Source: Streptomyces sp. HmicA12 (GTDB taxonomy: Bacteria > Actinomycetota > Actinomycetes > Streptomycetales > Streptomycetaceae). Taken from it: a DNA stretch of 64,000 nucleotides. Made by a program: the position numbers and the translations under genes. The notes beneath the pieces are model-generated. The model did no database searches, had not been told where the DNA came from, and was given only the letters and a program-made list of their open reading frames with translations. The DNA is taken from assembly GCF_000373565.1 (NCBI RefSeq), contig NZ_KB891811.1:62001-126000 (forward strand). Reading direction: 5' to 3'. Below, piece by piece: positions 26,779 through 35,773 of this stretch (positions within the stretch are counted from its first letter, which is position 1; every line of letters starts with the position of its first letter).

Positions 26779-27615
26779 GTGAGCGAGAATCAGAACCTCC
26801 TCGCGGAGCAGCGCCGCGCCCTGATCCTCGACGAGGTCCGGCGCCGGGGCGGTGTCCGTGTCAACGAACTGACCAGGAAGCTCGGCGTCTCCGACATGAC
26901 CGTCCGGCGCGATCTGGACGCGCTGGCCAGGCAGGGCGTGCTCGAGAAGGTGCACGGCGGTGCGGTCCCCGTCGTCGAGGCGAGCAGCCACGAGCCGGGT
27001 TTCGAGGCCAAGTCGGGCCTGGAGCTGACCGCCAAGGAGGACATCGCGCGGGCGGCGGCGCCGCTGGCCGCGCCGGGCACGGCGATCGCCCTCTCCGGAG
27101 GGACGACGACGTACGCGCTGGCGCAGCAGCTGCTCGACGTGCCGGACCTGACGGTGGTGACCAACTCGGTGCGGGTGGCCGATGTGTTCCACGCCGCGCA
27201 GCGCACCGCGGCCAACCGGCAGGGCGCGGCGACGGTCGTGCTGACGGGCGGCGTGCGCACACCCTCCGATTCGCTGGTGGGCCCGGTCGCCGACCAGGCC
27301 ATCGCCGCTCTCCACTTCGACGTGCTGTTCCTCGGGGTGCACGGGATAAGCCCGGAGGCCGGTCTGTCGACGCCGAACCTGGCGGAGGCGGAGACCAACA
27401 GGCGTCTGGTGCAGTCCGCGCGCCGGGTGGTCGTGGTCGCCGACCACACCAAGTGGGGCACGGTGGGCCTGAGTTCGTTCGCCGCGCTCGATCAGGTGGA
27501 CACGCTCGTGACGGACGCGGGGCTGCCGGTCGAGGCCCGTACGGAGATCTCCGAGCACATGCGGCTCCTCGTCGCCGGTGAGCCCGATTCCGGTTCGGAC
27601 GCCGCGGACATCTAG
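26779..27615 (+). CDS. DeoR/GlpR family transcriptional repressor
   Basis: 278 residues with an N-terminal DeoR helix-turn-helix (ALILDEVRRRGGVRVNELTRKLGVSDMTVRRDLDAL) and a DeoR C-terminal sensor domain: SGGTTTYALAQQL (phosphosugar-binding loop), VVTNSVRVADVF, VLTGGVRTPSDSLVGP, VVVVADHTKWG. It should repress a sugar operon until a phosphosugar binds. No sugar operon follows; the next gene is an SRPBCC protein, so its targets probably lie elsewhere or include itself. Confidence 0.88.
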   Translation: MSENQNLLAEQRRALILDEVRRRGGVRVNELTRKLGVSDMTVRRDLDALARQGVLEKVHGGAVPVVEASSHEPGFEAKSGLELTAKEDIARAAAPLAAPGTAIALSGGTTTYALAQQLLDVPDLTVVTNSVRVADVFHAAQRTAANRQGAATVVLTGGVRTPSDSLVGPVADQAIAALHFDVLFLGVHGISPEAGLSTPNLAEAETNRRLVQSARRVVVVADHTKWGTVGLSSFAALDQVDTLVTDAGLPVEARTEISEHMRLLVAGEPDSGSDAADI

Positions 27616-27772
27616 CGGGAGTCCGACCCCAGGACGAGCGGTACGGACCAGCGGTACAGACATCTGACGGAGCGCCAGCTATGGTGACCGTGCCCGGTCA
27701 ACCGGCCTGCATCCACTGCCCGTTGGGCCGGCCTGACGGTTGGATCGCGTCCTGTTTGGGGGCTGAGCACTC

Positions 27773-28264
27773 ATGGCACGTCACCTTCTCCCCGTCGGCC
27801 TCGACTTCGTCGAAACGGCGCCCCTGCGGCTGGTGTTCGCGCGTGAGGTGTCGGCGTCGCCCGGCGCCGTGTACCGGGCGCTCGCCGAGGACGTCGAGGG
27901 CTGGTCGCAGTGGTTCTCGGCGGTGACGCTGGCGCGGCCGGTCGAGGACGGTGCCGACGGGCCGCGGCGGGAGATACGGCTCAAGGGCGGGACCCGGTTC
28001 CTGGAGACGATCGTGGCCGCCGAACCGGACGCGGTGTACGCGTACCGGGTCGACGAGGCCAACGCCCCTGGAATGCGAGCCCTGTTGGAGGAGTGGCGGA
28101 TCTCTCCGACGGCGAGCGGCGGGGCGCGGGTGCAGTGGACCTTCGCCGCCGACGGGGTCGCCCCGTTCCGCGTGGGGCTGAAGGTGGGCAGGGCCGGGCT
28201 CGGGCGGGCGTTCCGGGATGCGGTGGGGTCCCTCGAGCGGCGGCTGGCCGCCGCTCCGGCCTGA
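27773..28264 (+). CDS. SRPBCC (START/Bet v1-like) family protein
   Basis: 163 residues forming a single hydrophobic-ligand-binding helix-grip fold: FAREVSASPGAVYRALAEDVEGWSQWFSAV at the start, RFLETIVAAEPDAVYAYRVDEANAPGM in the middle and a long amphipathic C-terminal helix (GRAFRDAVGSLERRLAA). Pfam polyketide-cyclase/COG3832-type proteins share this pattern. Ligand unknown. It ends 18 bases before the convergent cysteine-synthase-like gene. Confidence 0.82.
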   Translation: MARHLLPVGLDFVETAPLRLVFAREVSASPGAVYRALAEDVEGWSQWFSAVTLARPVEDGADGPRREIRLKGGTRFLETIVAAEPDAVYAYRVDEANAPGMRALLEEWRISPTASGGARVQWTFAADGVAPFRVGLKVGRAGLGRAFRDAVGSLERRLAAAPA

Positions 28265-28282
28265 CGGGGCAGGCCGCTCCGG

Positions 28283-29434
28283 TCAGTCGGACCACTCGCC
28301 CGTCTCGAGCAGCCGCGTGATCGCCTCCGCGTACACCCTTATGTCCAGGCCCTGTTCGGCCAGCCACTGATCCGAGTAGTACTTGTCCAGGTAGCGGTCG
28401 CCCGGGTCGCACAGCAGCGTGACCACGCTGCCCTTGCGGCCCTCCGCCACCATCTCCGCGACGATCTTCAAGGCGCTCCACAGGCCCGTGCCCGTCGAGC
28501 CGCCCGCCTTGCGGCCGATGGTGGCCTCCAGGGCGCGCACCGCGGCCACGCTCGCCGCGTCGGGGACCTTCATCATGCGGTCGATGGCGCCGGGCACGAA
28601 GCTCGGCTCCATCCGCGGGCGCCCGATGCCCTCGATGCGGGATCCGCAGTCGCTCGTGGCACCGGGGTTCTGCGTCGTCCAGCCCTCGAAGAAACAGGAG
28701 TTCTCCGGGTCCGCGACGCAGATGCGGGTGTCGTGCTGCATGTAGTGGACGTAGCGGGCGAGGGTCGCGGAGGTGCCGCCGGTGCCGGCCGTGGCCACGA
28801 TCCAGGTCGGACAGGGGTAACGCTCCAGCTCCATCTGCCGGTAGATCGACTCGGCGATGTTGTTGTTGCCGCGCCAGTCCGTGGCCCGCTCCGCGTAGGT
28901 GAACTGGTCCATGTAGTGGCCGCCGGTGCGCACGGCGAGGGCCGCCGACTCCTCGTACATCATCCGGGGGTCGTCGACGAAGTGGCACTGCCCGCCGTGG
29001 AATTCGATCAGTCGGCACTTCTCTGCGCTCGTCGTACGGGGCATCACCGCGATGAAGGGGACGCCGATCAGCTTCGCGAAGTAGGCCTCGGAGACGGCAG
29101 TCGACCCACTGGACGCCTCGATCACCGGTCGGCCCGGCCGGATCCAGCCGTTGCACAGTCCGTAGAGGAAGAGCGAGCGGGCGAGCCGGTGCTTGAGGCT
29201 TCCCGTGGGGTGCGTCGACTCGTCCTTCAGGTAGAGGTCGATGCCCCAGTGCTCAGGGAGGGGGAAGCGCAGCAGGTGGGTGTCGGCCGAGCGGTTGCTG
29301 TCGGCCTGGACCTTGCGGACGGCTTCTTTGAGCCAGGTTCGATAGTCGGGGTCGGTGTGGTCGACATCGAGCGTCGGCATCGGCTCCGGGGCCGCGCCGC
29401 CGCCCACGGGGCGGCCTTGTTCCGTGGTGCTCAC
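28283..29434 (-). CDS. PLP-dependent cysteine synthase family protein
   Basis: GTG 29434 (VSTTEQGRP) has AAGGAG 7 bases upstream; the longer frame to 29527 lacks one. The 383 residues show the fold-type II PLP site STHPTGSLKHRLARSLFL, with the Schiff-base lysine in SLKHR, SSGSTAVSEAYFAKLIG for the substrate carboxylate, and GTGGTSATLARY for the phosphate. It resembles the cysteine synthase/cystathionine beta-synthase subgroup common in Streptomyces; whether it makes cysteine or another beta-substituted alanine is not clear. Confidence 0.85.
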   Translation of the reverse strand: MSTTEQGRPVGGGAAPEPMPTLDVDHTDPDYRTWLKEAVRKVQADSNRSADTHLLRFPLPEHWGIDLYLKDESTHPTGSLKHRLARSLFLYGLCNGWIRPGRPVIEASSGSTAVSEAYFAKLIGVPFIAVMPRTTSAEKCRLIEFHGGQCHFVDDPRMMYEESAALAVRTGGHYMDQFTYAERATDWRGNNNIAESIYRQMELERYPCPTWIVATAGTGGTSATLARYVHYMQHDTRICVADPENSCFFEGWTTQNPGATSDCGSRIEGIGRPRMEPSFVPGAIDRMMKVPDAASVAAVRALEATIGRKAGGSTGTGLWSALKIVAEMVAEGRKGSVVTLLCDPGDRYLDKYYSDQWLAEQGLDIRVYAEAITRLLETGEWSD

Positions 29435-29583
29435 CGCGCGGCTCCTTCGTGTCGTTCCGAGCATCGGCCCGGACGAGATCCCCAGGACGGGGACGGGGTA
29501 CGGACCGGTGCGGGATCGGTCGAACATGACCTCACGCCTCGATCATAGACACGTTCCGCACGCTTCTCACCTGCATAAACGCA

Positions 29584-29602
29584 CCTTTGAGCACCTCAAA
29601 GG
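29584..29602. promoter_or_regulatory. Perfect palindrome between divergent genes
   Basis: CCTTTGAGCACCTCAAAGG is a perfect inverted repeat (8-base arms, CAC centre), 150 bases upstream of the cysteine-synthase-like start (minus) and 164 bases before the small gene at 29766 (plus). A dimeric regulator operator is likely; the regulator is unknown. Confidence 0.5.
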
Positions 29603-29765
29603 CACACCTGGCGAACACCGGTCGACATCCGGGAACGCGCGTGCGAAGGGGGCGCGCATTCCGTATGCGCCCACTTCTTCACACCGCGTCCACATGCCCA
29701 CTGGTGCTCCTGGCCAGGTGCGTGCAGACTGCACCGCACACAGGCACTCGAGGGGGCGAAGCGGC

Positions 29766-30083
29766 ATGGCGGAGCCGGAGTTCACGGCGACGGGCGTGCG
29801 GATCGGGCGGCGGCTGCGCTCGCTGACCCGGGCCGGCCAGGTCCGGATCACGGGCGGCAGGCTGGAACTGCTGACGAGTTACGGCAGCGAGATCGACAGC
29901 GCCCCGCTCGACGAAGTCCGCGCGGGCAAGCCCTGGTTCGGCTCCGAGGACCGCGCCACGGCCGAGGTCGACGGCAGGCGCTACCTGCTGCGACTCGGCG
30001 GTGGCCAGGGCGGTGACGCGGGGCCGCCCGCGGCCCGCCGGTTCATCGACGCCGTGCGCCGGGCCGCGGCGCGCACGACGTAG
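29766..30083 (+). CDS. Conserved hypothetical protein, 105 residues
   Basis: ATG 29766 follows GAGGGGG by about 10 bases. The product (MAEPEFTATGVRIGRRLRSL, VRITGGRLELLTSYGSEIDS, RYLLRLGGGQGG) looks like a small beta-strand-rich PH-like domain with a C-terminal helix (ARRFIDAVRRAAAR). No TM, signal peptide or enzyme motif. I do not recognise the family with certainty. Confidence 0.7.
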   Translation: MAEPEFTATGVRIGRRLRSLTRAGQVRITGGRLELLTSYGSEIDSAPLDEVRAGKPWFGSEDRATAEVDGRRYLLRLGGGQGGDAGPPAARRFIDAVRRAAARTT

Positions 30084-30322
30084 AGCCCTCGCACCGCACG
30101 CGGCGTCCCCCAGCGCTCACCCCAGCATGAGGAGCGACCGCCGAAGTTGCATGCCCGTACCCCCTGGGTCACTCTGGTCACACATCACTACTCAGGGTTT
30201 ACCGGCGATGACGCTGCGAACCAGCCCGCCGGACACAAGCAGCGGGCGGTCCTGTCACAGCGCGGCCGCTCCGCTCGATCCGTTCTCGTCTTCTTCCGGA
30301 CTCAATTCGGGGAGTCGCAGCC

Positions 30323-30823
30323 GTGATCAGCCAGCCGAACAGGCATTGCACGGTGGAGCTCCAAGCCCTGCCGTCGCGGATCGGACAGGTCCGCAGAATC
30401 GTATCGGCGCAATTGCGTTACTGGCATCTCGATCCGTTGATCGACCTTGCCGCGCTCGGAGTCACCGAGCTGCTCACCAACGTCCACCGGCACGCCGAGC
30501 CGGACAAGCTGTGCACCGTGGAGATCGAGCTGTACCGGCGATCCCTCACGGTGTCGGTGCACGACCACGACCCGCGGCTTCCCGAGGTACGGGACGCGGA
30601 ACCGCTCGCCACATGCGGCCGCGGGCTCGCGATGGTCGCCTCGGTGAGCGAGAGCTGGGGAGTACGGCCGCACATCGACGGCGGCAAGGTCGTCTGGTTC
30701 GCGCTCCCGGTGCCGTCCCCCGCGGTGGCACTGCCCGCGCTGCCTCCGCTGTACGGGAAGTCCGACGCGCTCCGTACCGAAGCGCCCCAGCATGCTCCCG
30801 CCCGGTCGGCCGTCGCAGGCTGA
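30323..30823 (+). CDS. HATPase_c anti-sigma/regulatory ATP-binding protein
   Basis: GTG 30323 has GGGGAG 9 bases upstream. The 166 residues hold a compact GHKL ATPase domain like RsbW/SpoIIAB: N-box GVTELLTNVHRHA, G1 SVHDHDPRLP and G2 GRGLAMVASVSESWG. A Pro/Ala-rich tail of about 35 residues follows. It would bind ATP and sequester a sigma factor or anti-anti-sigma partner; no partner gene is adjacent. An RLPSRIGQVRRIV-like start is typical of the many Streptomyces orphans of this family. Confidence 0.85.
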   Translation: MISQPNRHCTVELQALPSRIGQVRRIVSAQLRYWHLDPLIDLAALGVTELLTNVHRHAEPDKLCTVEIELYRRSLTVSVHDHDPRLPEVRDAEPLATCGRGLAMVASVSESWGVRPHIDGGKVVWFALPVPSPAVALPALPPLYGKSDALRTEAPQHAPARSAVAG

Positions 30824-30845
30824 CCGGGCGGTGATCTTTTCCAGC

Positions 30846-30962
30846 GGGGCGTACGTCATTCGGTTGTACCGGGGCGTACGTCGCTCGGCCGGACCGGGTG
30901 TACGCGGCTCGGTTCACCGGGCCTACGTCGCTCGGTCCCACCGGGCGTACGTCACTCGGTGG
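30846..30962. repeat. Degenerate tandem repeat, about five 23-25-base units
   Basis: Units begin at 30846, 30871, 30896, 30919 and 30943, each close to GGGGCGTACGTCGCTCGG plus a variable CC-ending tail. The last unit contains the stop codon of the ABC permease (minus strand, 30952-30954) and its final two codons. The array fills nearly all of the gap between two convergent genes. Confidence 0.75.
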
Positions 30963-33513
30963 CGATGGCGCGCAGGACGTCCAGGCGTGCCGCCCTGCGG
31001 GCCGGCCTGAGTCCCGCGAGGGCACCCGCGCCGAGCCCGACCAGCGCCACGACCAGCAGTTGCACCGGCGGCAGCGCGAACGCGAAGGTGCTGTCGCTCG
31101 CCCCGTCGGAGGCCTCGACCAGGACCCAGCCGAGGAATCCGCCGAGCACGAGCCCGCCCGCGGTGCCGAACGCGGCGACGAGCACGGACTCCCAGCGGAC
31201 CATGGCCCGCAGTTGCGGCCGGGTCTGGCCGACGGCGCGCAGCAGGCCCAGCTCGCGGGTGCGTTCGTGCACGGCGAGGGTGAGCGTGTTGGCGATGCCG
31301 AGCAGTGCGATCAGGACGGCCAGGGCCAGCAGCGCGTAGACGAGGGTGAGCATCATGTCGATGCCGCTCGCGGAGGACTGCGCGTACTCGTCGCGGGTCT
31401 GGACCTCCGGGTCGCCGTACGCGGCCGCGACCTTCTCGACCGCCGCCTTGCCGTCGGCCGCCGTGACGCCGTCCTTGAAGGTGACGGAGATCAGCGTGTC
31501 GGAGTCCTGGCTCCGGTGCGGGGCCCATGCCTCGCGCGTGATGACGTAGTCGCCGGCGAGTTCGGACCGCCCGTAGACGGCGCGGACGGTGAAGGGTTCG
31601 GTCTTGCCGTCGGTGAAGGCGAGCCGGGCCGTGTCGCCGACCCGGAGGTGCTGCGCGTCGGCCTCGGCGCGGGTCAGCGCGATGCCGTCGGTGCCGAGGT
31701 CCGTCAGGGTTCCCTGGACCGTGCCGAGGTCGAAGGCCCGGGACAGCGCGGCCGGGTCGGTGACGGTGAGGGCGCGCCCCTCGCCGCCGACGTCCGCGAC
31801 GCCCCTGCCGAGTCCGACCGCCGTGTCCACCTCGGGCCGCTGGCCGATGGCCGGGGCCAGCTCGGGGCTGAGGCCGCTGCCGCCCGCGCCGAAGGACGGC
31901 GTGGAGACGGCGAGGTCGCCCGCGAAGGAACGGTCGACGGTCTGGTTCATGGTGGCCTTGAGCGAGGCGCCGAAGACGGTGAAGAGCGAGACCACGGCCA
32001 CGCCGATCATGAGCGCGCTCGCCGTGGCGGCGGTGCGCTTCGGGCTGCGCAGCGCGTTGCGCCGGGCGAGCCCGCCGGTGACGCCGCGGAGCCTGTCGAG
32101 CGGGCCGCCGAGAACGCGTACGGCCGACGACGAGGCGACCGGCCCGAGCACCACGAACGAGGCGAGGGCCAGGACGGCTCCGATGCCCGCGAGCAGCAGC
32201 GACGGGGACACGAGGACGCCGACGAGGGTGGCGGCGAGCGCGGCCGCGCCCAGGGTGCCGCCGACGACGGCGCGGCGGCGCGAGGCTCCCGAGTCGTCGA
32301 CGGCGGTCTCGCGCAGCGCCGCGAGGGGCGCGGTGCGTCCGGCGCGCAGGGCGGGCAGCAGGGCCGAGCCCAGGCACACCGCGACGCCGACGGCGAGGGG
32401 CAGCAGCATGGACAGGGCGCTGATCACCAACTCCCCTTCGGGGAAAGGGAATCCGATGGCCGGGAAGAGCGCCTGGAGTCCGGCCGCGATGCCGATGCCG
32501 CCCGCGAGTCCGGCGGCCGAGGCGAGGACGGCGACGACGCTCGCCTCGACGAGGGTCGACGCGGTGACCTGCCGGCGGGAGGCGCCGATGGCCCGCAACA
32601 GGGCGTTCTCGCGGGTGCGTTGGGCGACGACGATCGCGAAGGTGTTGTGGATCGAGAACGTCGCGACGAGCAGCGCGATCCCGGAGAAGACGAGGAGGAA
32701 GGTGGTGAACAGGGTCAGGAACTGGCCGGAGATCATGTCGGTGTTCTCCTGGGCCGACTCCTGGCCGGAAATGGCCTCGACTCCCTTGGGAAGGTGCGGA
32801 GTCAGCGAGTCCACCAGCTCCTGCTGACCGACGCCGGGGCCGGCCCGCACCTGGATGGAGGAGGCCTCCCCCGCCTTCGGCGTGAGGTACTTCTCGGCGT
32901 CGGCGCGGGTCATGCCGGTGAAGGTCACCTGGGCCATGCCGTCCTCGCCGCCGAAGGTCGCGAGGCCGACCACGGTCACCCGGACCGGGTCGGGCGTCCG
33001 CAGCGTGGTCGTGTCGCCGATCTTGAGGTCGCCCTTCTTCGCGGCGCCCCGGTTGACGACGACCTCGCCACTCTTCTCGGGGGCGCGCCCCTCGGCGAGC
33101 CGGTACGGGTTCAGCTTCGGGTCGGCGATCCAGTTGCCGGCGAGGGTGGGCGGGCCCTGGCCGCCGATGGGATCGCCGTTCGCGCCGATGAGCTGGCCCG
33201 CGCCCTGGATGCTGGGCACGGCCGCGGCGACGCCGGGCCGCCTCGCGAGGTCGTCGGCGAGGGCGGCGTCCACCGGCTGCCGGGTGCCCTGGCTCTCGCC
33301 GGGCGTCGTGATGACGTTCGCGCCGCGCACCACGGCGTCCGTGCCGCTGGTGGCGCCCGCGAACATCGTGTCGAAGCTCGCGCGCAGGGTGTCGCCCATG
33401 ACGAGGGTGCCCGCGAGGAAGGCGACGCCGAGCAGCACCGCGGTGAAGGTGCCCGCGAAGCGCCGCTTGTGCGCGACGAGCGACTTGAGGCTGAGGCGGG
33501 TCGAGGCGTTCAT
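30952..33513 (-). CDS. ABC transporter permease, duplicated FtsX/MacB-type
   Basis: 853 residues with the plan TM - large outside domain - three TM - linker - TM - outside domain - three TM. Two FtsX cores are visible: LFTTFLLVFSGIALLVATFS and AIVVAQRTRENALLRAIGASRRQV (first), ALLALAVLIALLGIANTLTL and LAVHERTRELGLLRAVGQTRPQL (second). Such ABC3 permeases move or extract lipids, peptides or antimicrobials. Its ATG overlaps the ATPase stop by four bases (ATGA), so the two are translationally coupled. The terminal stop lies inside a tandem repeat. Confidence 0.92.
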   Translation of the reverse strand: MNASTRLSLKSLVAHKRRFAGTFTAVLLGVAFLAGTLVMGDTLRASFDTMFAGATSGTDAVVRGANVITTPGESQGTRQPVDAALADDLARRPGVAAAVPSIQGAGQLIGANGDPIGGQGPPTLAGNWIADPKLNPYRLAEGRAPEKSGEVVVNRGAAKKGDLKIGDTTTLRTPDPVRVTVVGLATFGGEDGMAQVTFTGMTRADAEKYLTPKAGEASSIQVRAGPGVGQQELVDSLTPHLPKGVEAISGQESAQENTDMISGQFLTLFTTFLLVFSGIALLVATFSIHNTFAIVVAQRTRENALLRAIGASRRQVTASTLVEASVVAVLASAAGLAGGIGIAAGLQALFPAIGFPFPEGELVISALSMLLPLAVGVAVCLGSALLPALRAGRTAPLAALRETAVDDSGASRRRAVVGGTLGAAALAATLVGVLVSPSLLLAGIGAVLALASFVVLGPVASSSAVRVLGGPLDRLRGVTGGLARRNALRSPKRTAATASALMIGVAVVSLFTVFGASLKATMNQTVDRSFAGDLAVSTPSFGAGGSGLSPELAPAIGQRPEVDTAVGLGRGVADVGGEGRALTVTDPAALSRAFDLGTVQGTLTDLGTDGIALTRAEADAQHLRVGDTARLAFTDGKTEPFTVRAVYGRSELAGDYVITREAWAPHRSQDSDTLISVTFKDGVTAADGKAAVEKVAAAYGDPEVQTRDEYAQSSASGIDMMLTLVYALLALAVLIALLGIANTLTLAVHERTRELGLLRAVGQTRPQLRAMVRWESVLVAAFGTAGGLVLGGFLGWVLVEASDGASDSTFAFALPPVQLLVVALVGLGAGALAGLRPARRAARLDVLRAIATE

Positions 33514-34274
33514 GACGACCGGGCCCCCTGTCCGCCGTCGAAGGCCTTCATCCGGTCGAGGACCTTGTCGGCCGTGGGCTGTGTCATGCGGTCCACGAGG
33601 CGGCCGTCCGCGAGGAAGACGACCTCGTCGGCGTGGGCCGCGGCGACCGGGTCGTGGGTGACCATGACGACGGTGCGGGACGTGCGGCGCACGGTGTCGC
33701 CGAGGAGGCCGAGGACCTCCTCGCCGGAGCGCGAGTCGAGGTTCCCGGTCGGTTCGTCGGCGAAGACGACATCGGGGCGGCCCGCGAACGCCCGGGCCAC
33801 GGCGACGCGTTGCTGCTGTCCGCCGGAGAGTTCGGCGGGCCGGTGGTGCAGCCGGTCACGGAGCCCGACGGTGTCGACGAGCGCGTCGAGCCACTCGCGG
33901 TCCGGCCGGGCGCCCGCGAGGTCGAGCGGCAGCGTGATGTTCTCGGCGACGGTGAGTGTCGGTACGAGGTTGAAGGCCTGGAAGACGAAGCCGATCCGGT
34001 CGCGCCGCAGCAGGGTGAGGCGCTTGTCGTCGAGGGCGCTCAGGTCGGTGTCGCCGATGTGGGCGGAGCCTTCGGTGAGGGTGTCGAGCCCGGCCGCGCA
34101 GTGCATCAGGGTCGACTTGCCGGAGCCCGAAGGCCCCATGATCGCGGTGAACCGTCCGGCGTGGAAGGCGACGCTGACGCCGTCGAGGGCACGGACGGCG
34201 GTGTCGCCGGAGCCGTACACCTTGACGGCGTGCTCGACGCGGGCCGCGGCGGCGGTGAGCGTCACGGTGCTCAT
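33510..34274 (-). CDS. ABC transporter ATP-binding protein (MacB/LolD type)
   Basis: ATG 34274 is chosen because it overlaps the upstream gene's stop (ATGA) and gives the usual length (254 residues). Walker A GPSGSGKST, Q-loop FVFQAFNLVPTLTV, signature LSGGQQQRVAVARAFA, Walker B VVFADEPTGNLDS and H-loop VVMVTHD are all present. It powers the coupled permease. Confidence 0.94.
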   Translation of the reverse strand: MSTVTLTAAAARVEHAVKVYGSGDTAVRALDGVSVAFHAGRFTAIMGPSGSGKSTLMHCAAGLDTLTEGSAHIGDTDLSALDDKRLTLLRRDRIGFVFQAFNLVPTLTVAENITLPLDLAGARPDREWLDALVDTVGLRDRLHHRPAELSGGQQQRVAVARAFAGRPDVVFADEPTGNLDSRSGEEVLGLLGDTVRRTSRTVVMVTHDPVAAAHADEVVFLADGRLVDRMTQPTADKVLDRMKAFDGGQGARSS

Positions 34275-34570
34275 GCCGCACCGTCCTTGCCCGCGCCGCC
34301 GCGCAGTCCGAACTCCTCGTTCAGGACGGACAGGCGGCGCCAGTACTCGTCCTCGTCGATCTCGCCGGCGGCGAACCGGCGGCCGAGGACGGCGATCGGC
34401 GAGTGCTCGTCGACGCGGGGTCCCGGCCGCCAGGGGCCGCGGCGTCCGCGCCACACGGTGCGGCGCAGCAGCGTGACGACGCCGACCACGACGGCCGCCC
34501 AGATCAGCGGGAGGAGCAGGATCCACGGGCCGGGGCCGTCACCGGGGCCGAAGTGCGCGAGGGTCTGCAT
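34271..34570 (-). CDS. SHOCT-domain membrane protein
   Basis: ATG 34570 (MQTLAHFG) has TTGGAG 9 bases upstream; ATG 34579 is too close to that site. The 99 residues have one TM helix (WILLLPLIWAAVVVGVVTLLRR) and a C-terminal SHOCT motif (PIAVLGRRFAAGEIDEDEYWRRLSVL), a short domain common at the ends of oligomeric membrane proteins. First gene of a three-gene coupled operon with the ABC ATPase and permease; a role in transporter assembly or regulation is inferred. Confidence 0.85.
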   Translation of the reverse strand: MQTLAHFGPGDGPGPWILLLPLIWAAVVVGVVTLLRRTVWRGRRGPWRPGPRVDEHSPIAVLGRRFAAGEIDEDEYWRRLSVLNEEFGLRGGAGKDGAA

Positions 34571-34748
34571 CTGGCTCATCTCCAACAAGTCGGTCGCGCT
34601 TGTTCGCGATGAGTCGAGCGTCGCGCCGCGAGGGGGTCCCGGTCGTCGTACGGCCAGCGGCAGTGCGCGTACCACTCCGGGAGTACGCGGGCTGTCCTGG
34701 GCTGCTCCCGCCGGGTTCGCGCCGGACATGTGCCGGGCATTGCCTTCT

Positions 34749-34766
34749 GTAACTACTAGTATGTAC
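34749..34766. promoter_or_regulatory. Candidate TetR operator in the divergent promoter
   Basis: GTAACTACTAGTATGTAC contains the perfect palindrome TACTAGTA with outer GTA/TAC arms. It lies just before the TetR start (34776) and 179 bases from the divergent SHOCT start, so the neighbouring regulator probably binds here to control itself and perhaps the ABC operon. It includes ATG 34761, which supports ATG 34776 as the true start. Confidence 0.5.
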
Positions 34767-34775
34767 GGTGTGCTC

Positions 34776-35348
34776 ATGAGCACTCAGGAGCGACTGATCG
34801 AGACGACCCGCGAGCTCCTGTGGGAGCGCGGCTACGTGGGCACCAGCCCGAAGGCGATCCTGCAGGGTGCGGGCGTCGGCCAGGGCAGCATGTACCACCA
34901 CTTCACCGGCAAGCAGGATCTCGCGCTCGCCGCGATCCGGCGCACCGGGGAGGAGATGCGGGCCACCGTCGACCGACTGCTCGGCGCGGGCGGTTCGGCG
35001 TACGAGCGCGTCGAGGCGTACCTGCTGCGCGAGCGCGACGTGATGCGCGGCTGCCCCGTCGGGCGGCTGACGATGGACCCGGACGTGATCGCCAGCGAGG
35101 AGCTGCGCGCTCCGGTCGACGAGACGATCTCGTACGTGAAGAGCCGGCTCGCCGATGTCGTCCAAGAGGGCGTGGACAGCGGCGAGTTCGCGTCCCGCCT
35201 GGTGCCCCGCGAGATCGCGGCGGCGGTCGTCGCGACCGTGCAGGGCGGCTACGTCCTCGCGCGCGCCTCGGGCGACACGGACGCCTTCGACACGGGGGTG
35301 CGCGGCCTGCTCGCGCTCCTGGCCCCCTCCCCCGCCCCGACTGCCTGA
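34776..35348 (+). CDS. TetR/AcrR family regulator (LmrA/YxaF-like)
   Basis: ATG 34776 gives MSTQERLIETTRELLWERGY followed by VGTSPKAILQGAGVGQGSMYHHF, a typical TetR helix-turn-helix; 190 residues. The C-terminal part (GCPVGRLTMDP, ETISYVKSRLADVVQEGVDSGEF) fits the LmrA/YxaF-like ligand domain. It heads an operon with cupin, DUF4865 and phosphotriesterase-like genes (10-13 base gaps or overlaps) and is divergent from the ABC operon; it likely represses one or both sides. Confidence 0.88.
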   Translation: MSTQERLIETTRELLWERGYVGTSPKAILQGAGVGQGSMYHHFTGKQDLALAAIRRTGEEMRATVDRLLGAGGSAYERVEAYLLRERDVMRGCPVGRLTMDPDVIASEELRAPVDETISYVKSRLADVVQEGVDSGEFASRLVPREIAAAVVATVQGGYVLARASGDTDAFDTGVRGLLALLAPSPAPTA

Positions 35349-35358
35349 GGACACCTCC

Positions 35359-35760
35359 ATGCACATCACGCGCAACCGCCCCGACACGCGACAGGGCCCC
35401 GCCGAGAACTTCACCGGCACGGTCTGGCTGGACGAGATCGCGGGGCCTCACCCGACCGCCCGGCTACGGATGTTCCACGTGCACTTCGCGCCCGGCGCGC
35501 ACACCGCCTGGCACACCCACCCGCACGGTCAGGTCCTGCACGTCCTGGAGGGCGAGGGACGGGTGCAGCGCAGGGGCGGCGCGGTCGAGGTGATCCGGGC
35601 GGGCGACACGGTCCGGATCGAGCCGGACGAGTGGCACTGGCACGGCGCCGGGCCGCGGACGTTCATGACGCACCTGGCGGCCGTCGAGGCGACCGAGGAC
35701 GGGACGACCACCTGTTGGGGCGCGCACGTCGAGGACGCGCACGCCGACGCGGTGAGTTGA
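35359..35760 (+). CDS. Cupin domain protein
   Basis: 133 residues. The cupin metal motif is complete: GAHTAWHTHPHGQVLHVLEGEGRV (H-x-H...H...E) and GDTVRIEPDEWHWHGAGP (second histidine). It opens ENFTGTVWLDEIAGP and ends with a CWGAHVED block found in small cupins of the (R)-mandelonitrile-lyase / carboxymuconolactone-linked type. Probably a metal-dependent small-molecule enzyme. Ten bases after the TetR stop, 13 bases before DUF4865. Confidence 0.88.
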   Translation: MHITRNRPDTRQGPAENFTGTVWLDEIAGPHPTARLRMFHVHFAPGAHTAWHTHPHGQVLHVLEGEGRVQRRGGAVEVIRAGDTVRIEPDEWHWHGAGPRTFMTHLAAVEATEDGTTTCWGAHVEDAHADAVS

Positions 35761-35773
35761 GAGGCACAGGACC

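Noticed and set aside
30846..30962. Tandem repeat considered as a CRISPR array
   Set aside because: Units are contiguous and degenerate, with no unique spacers and no cas genes.
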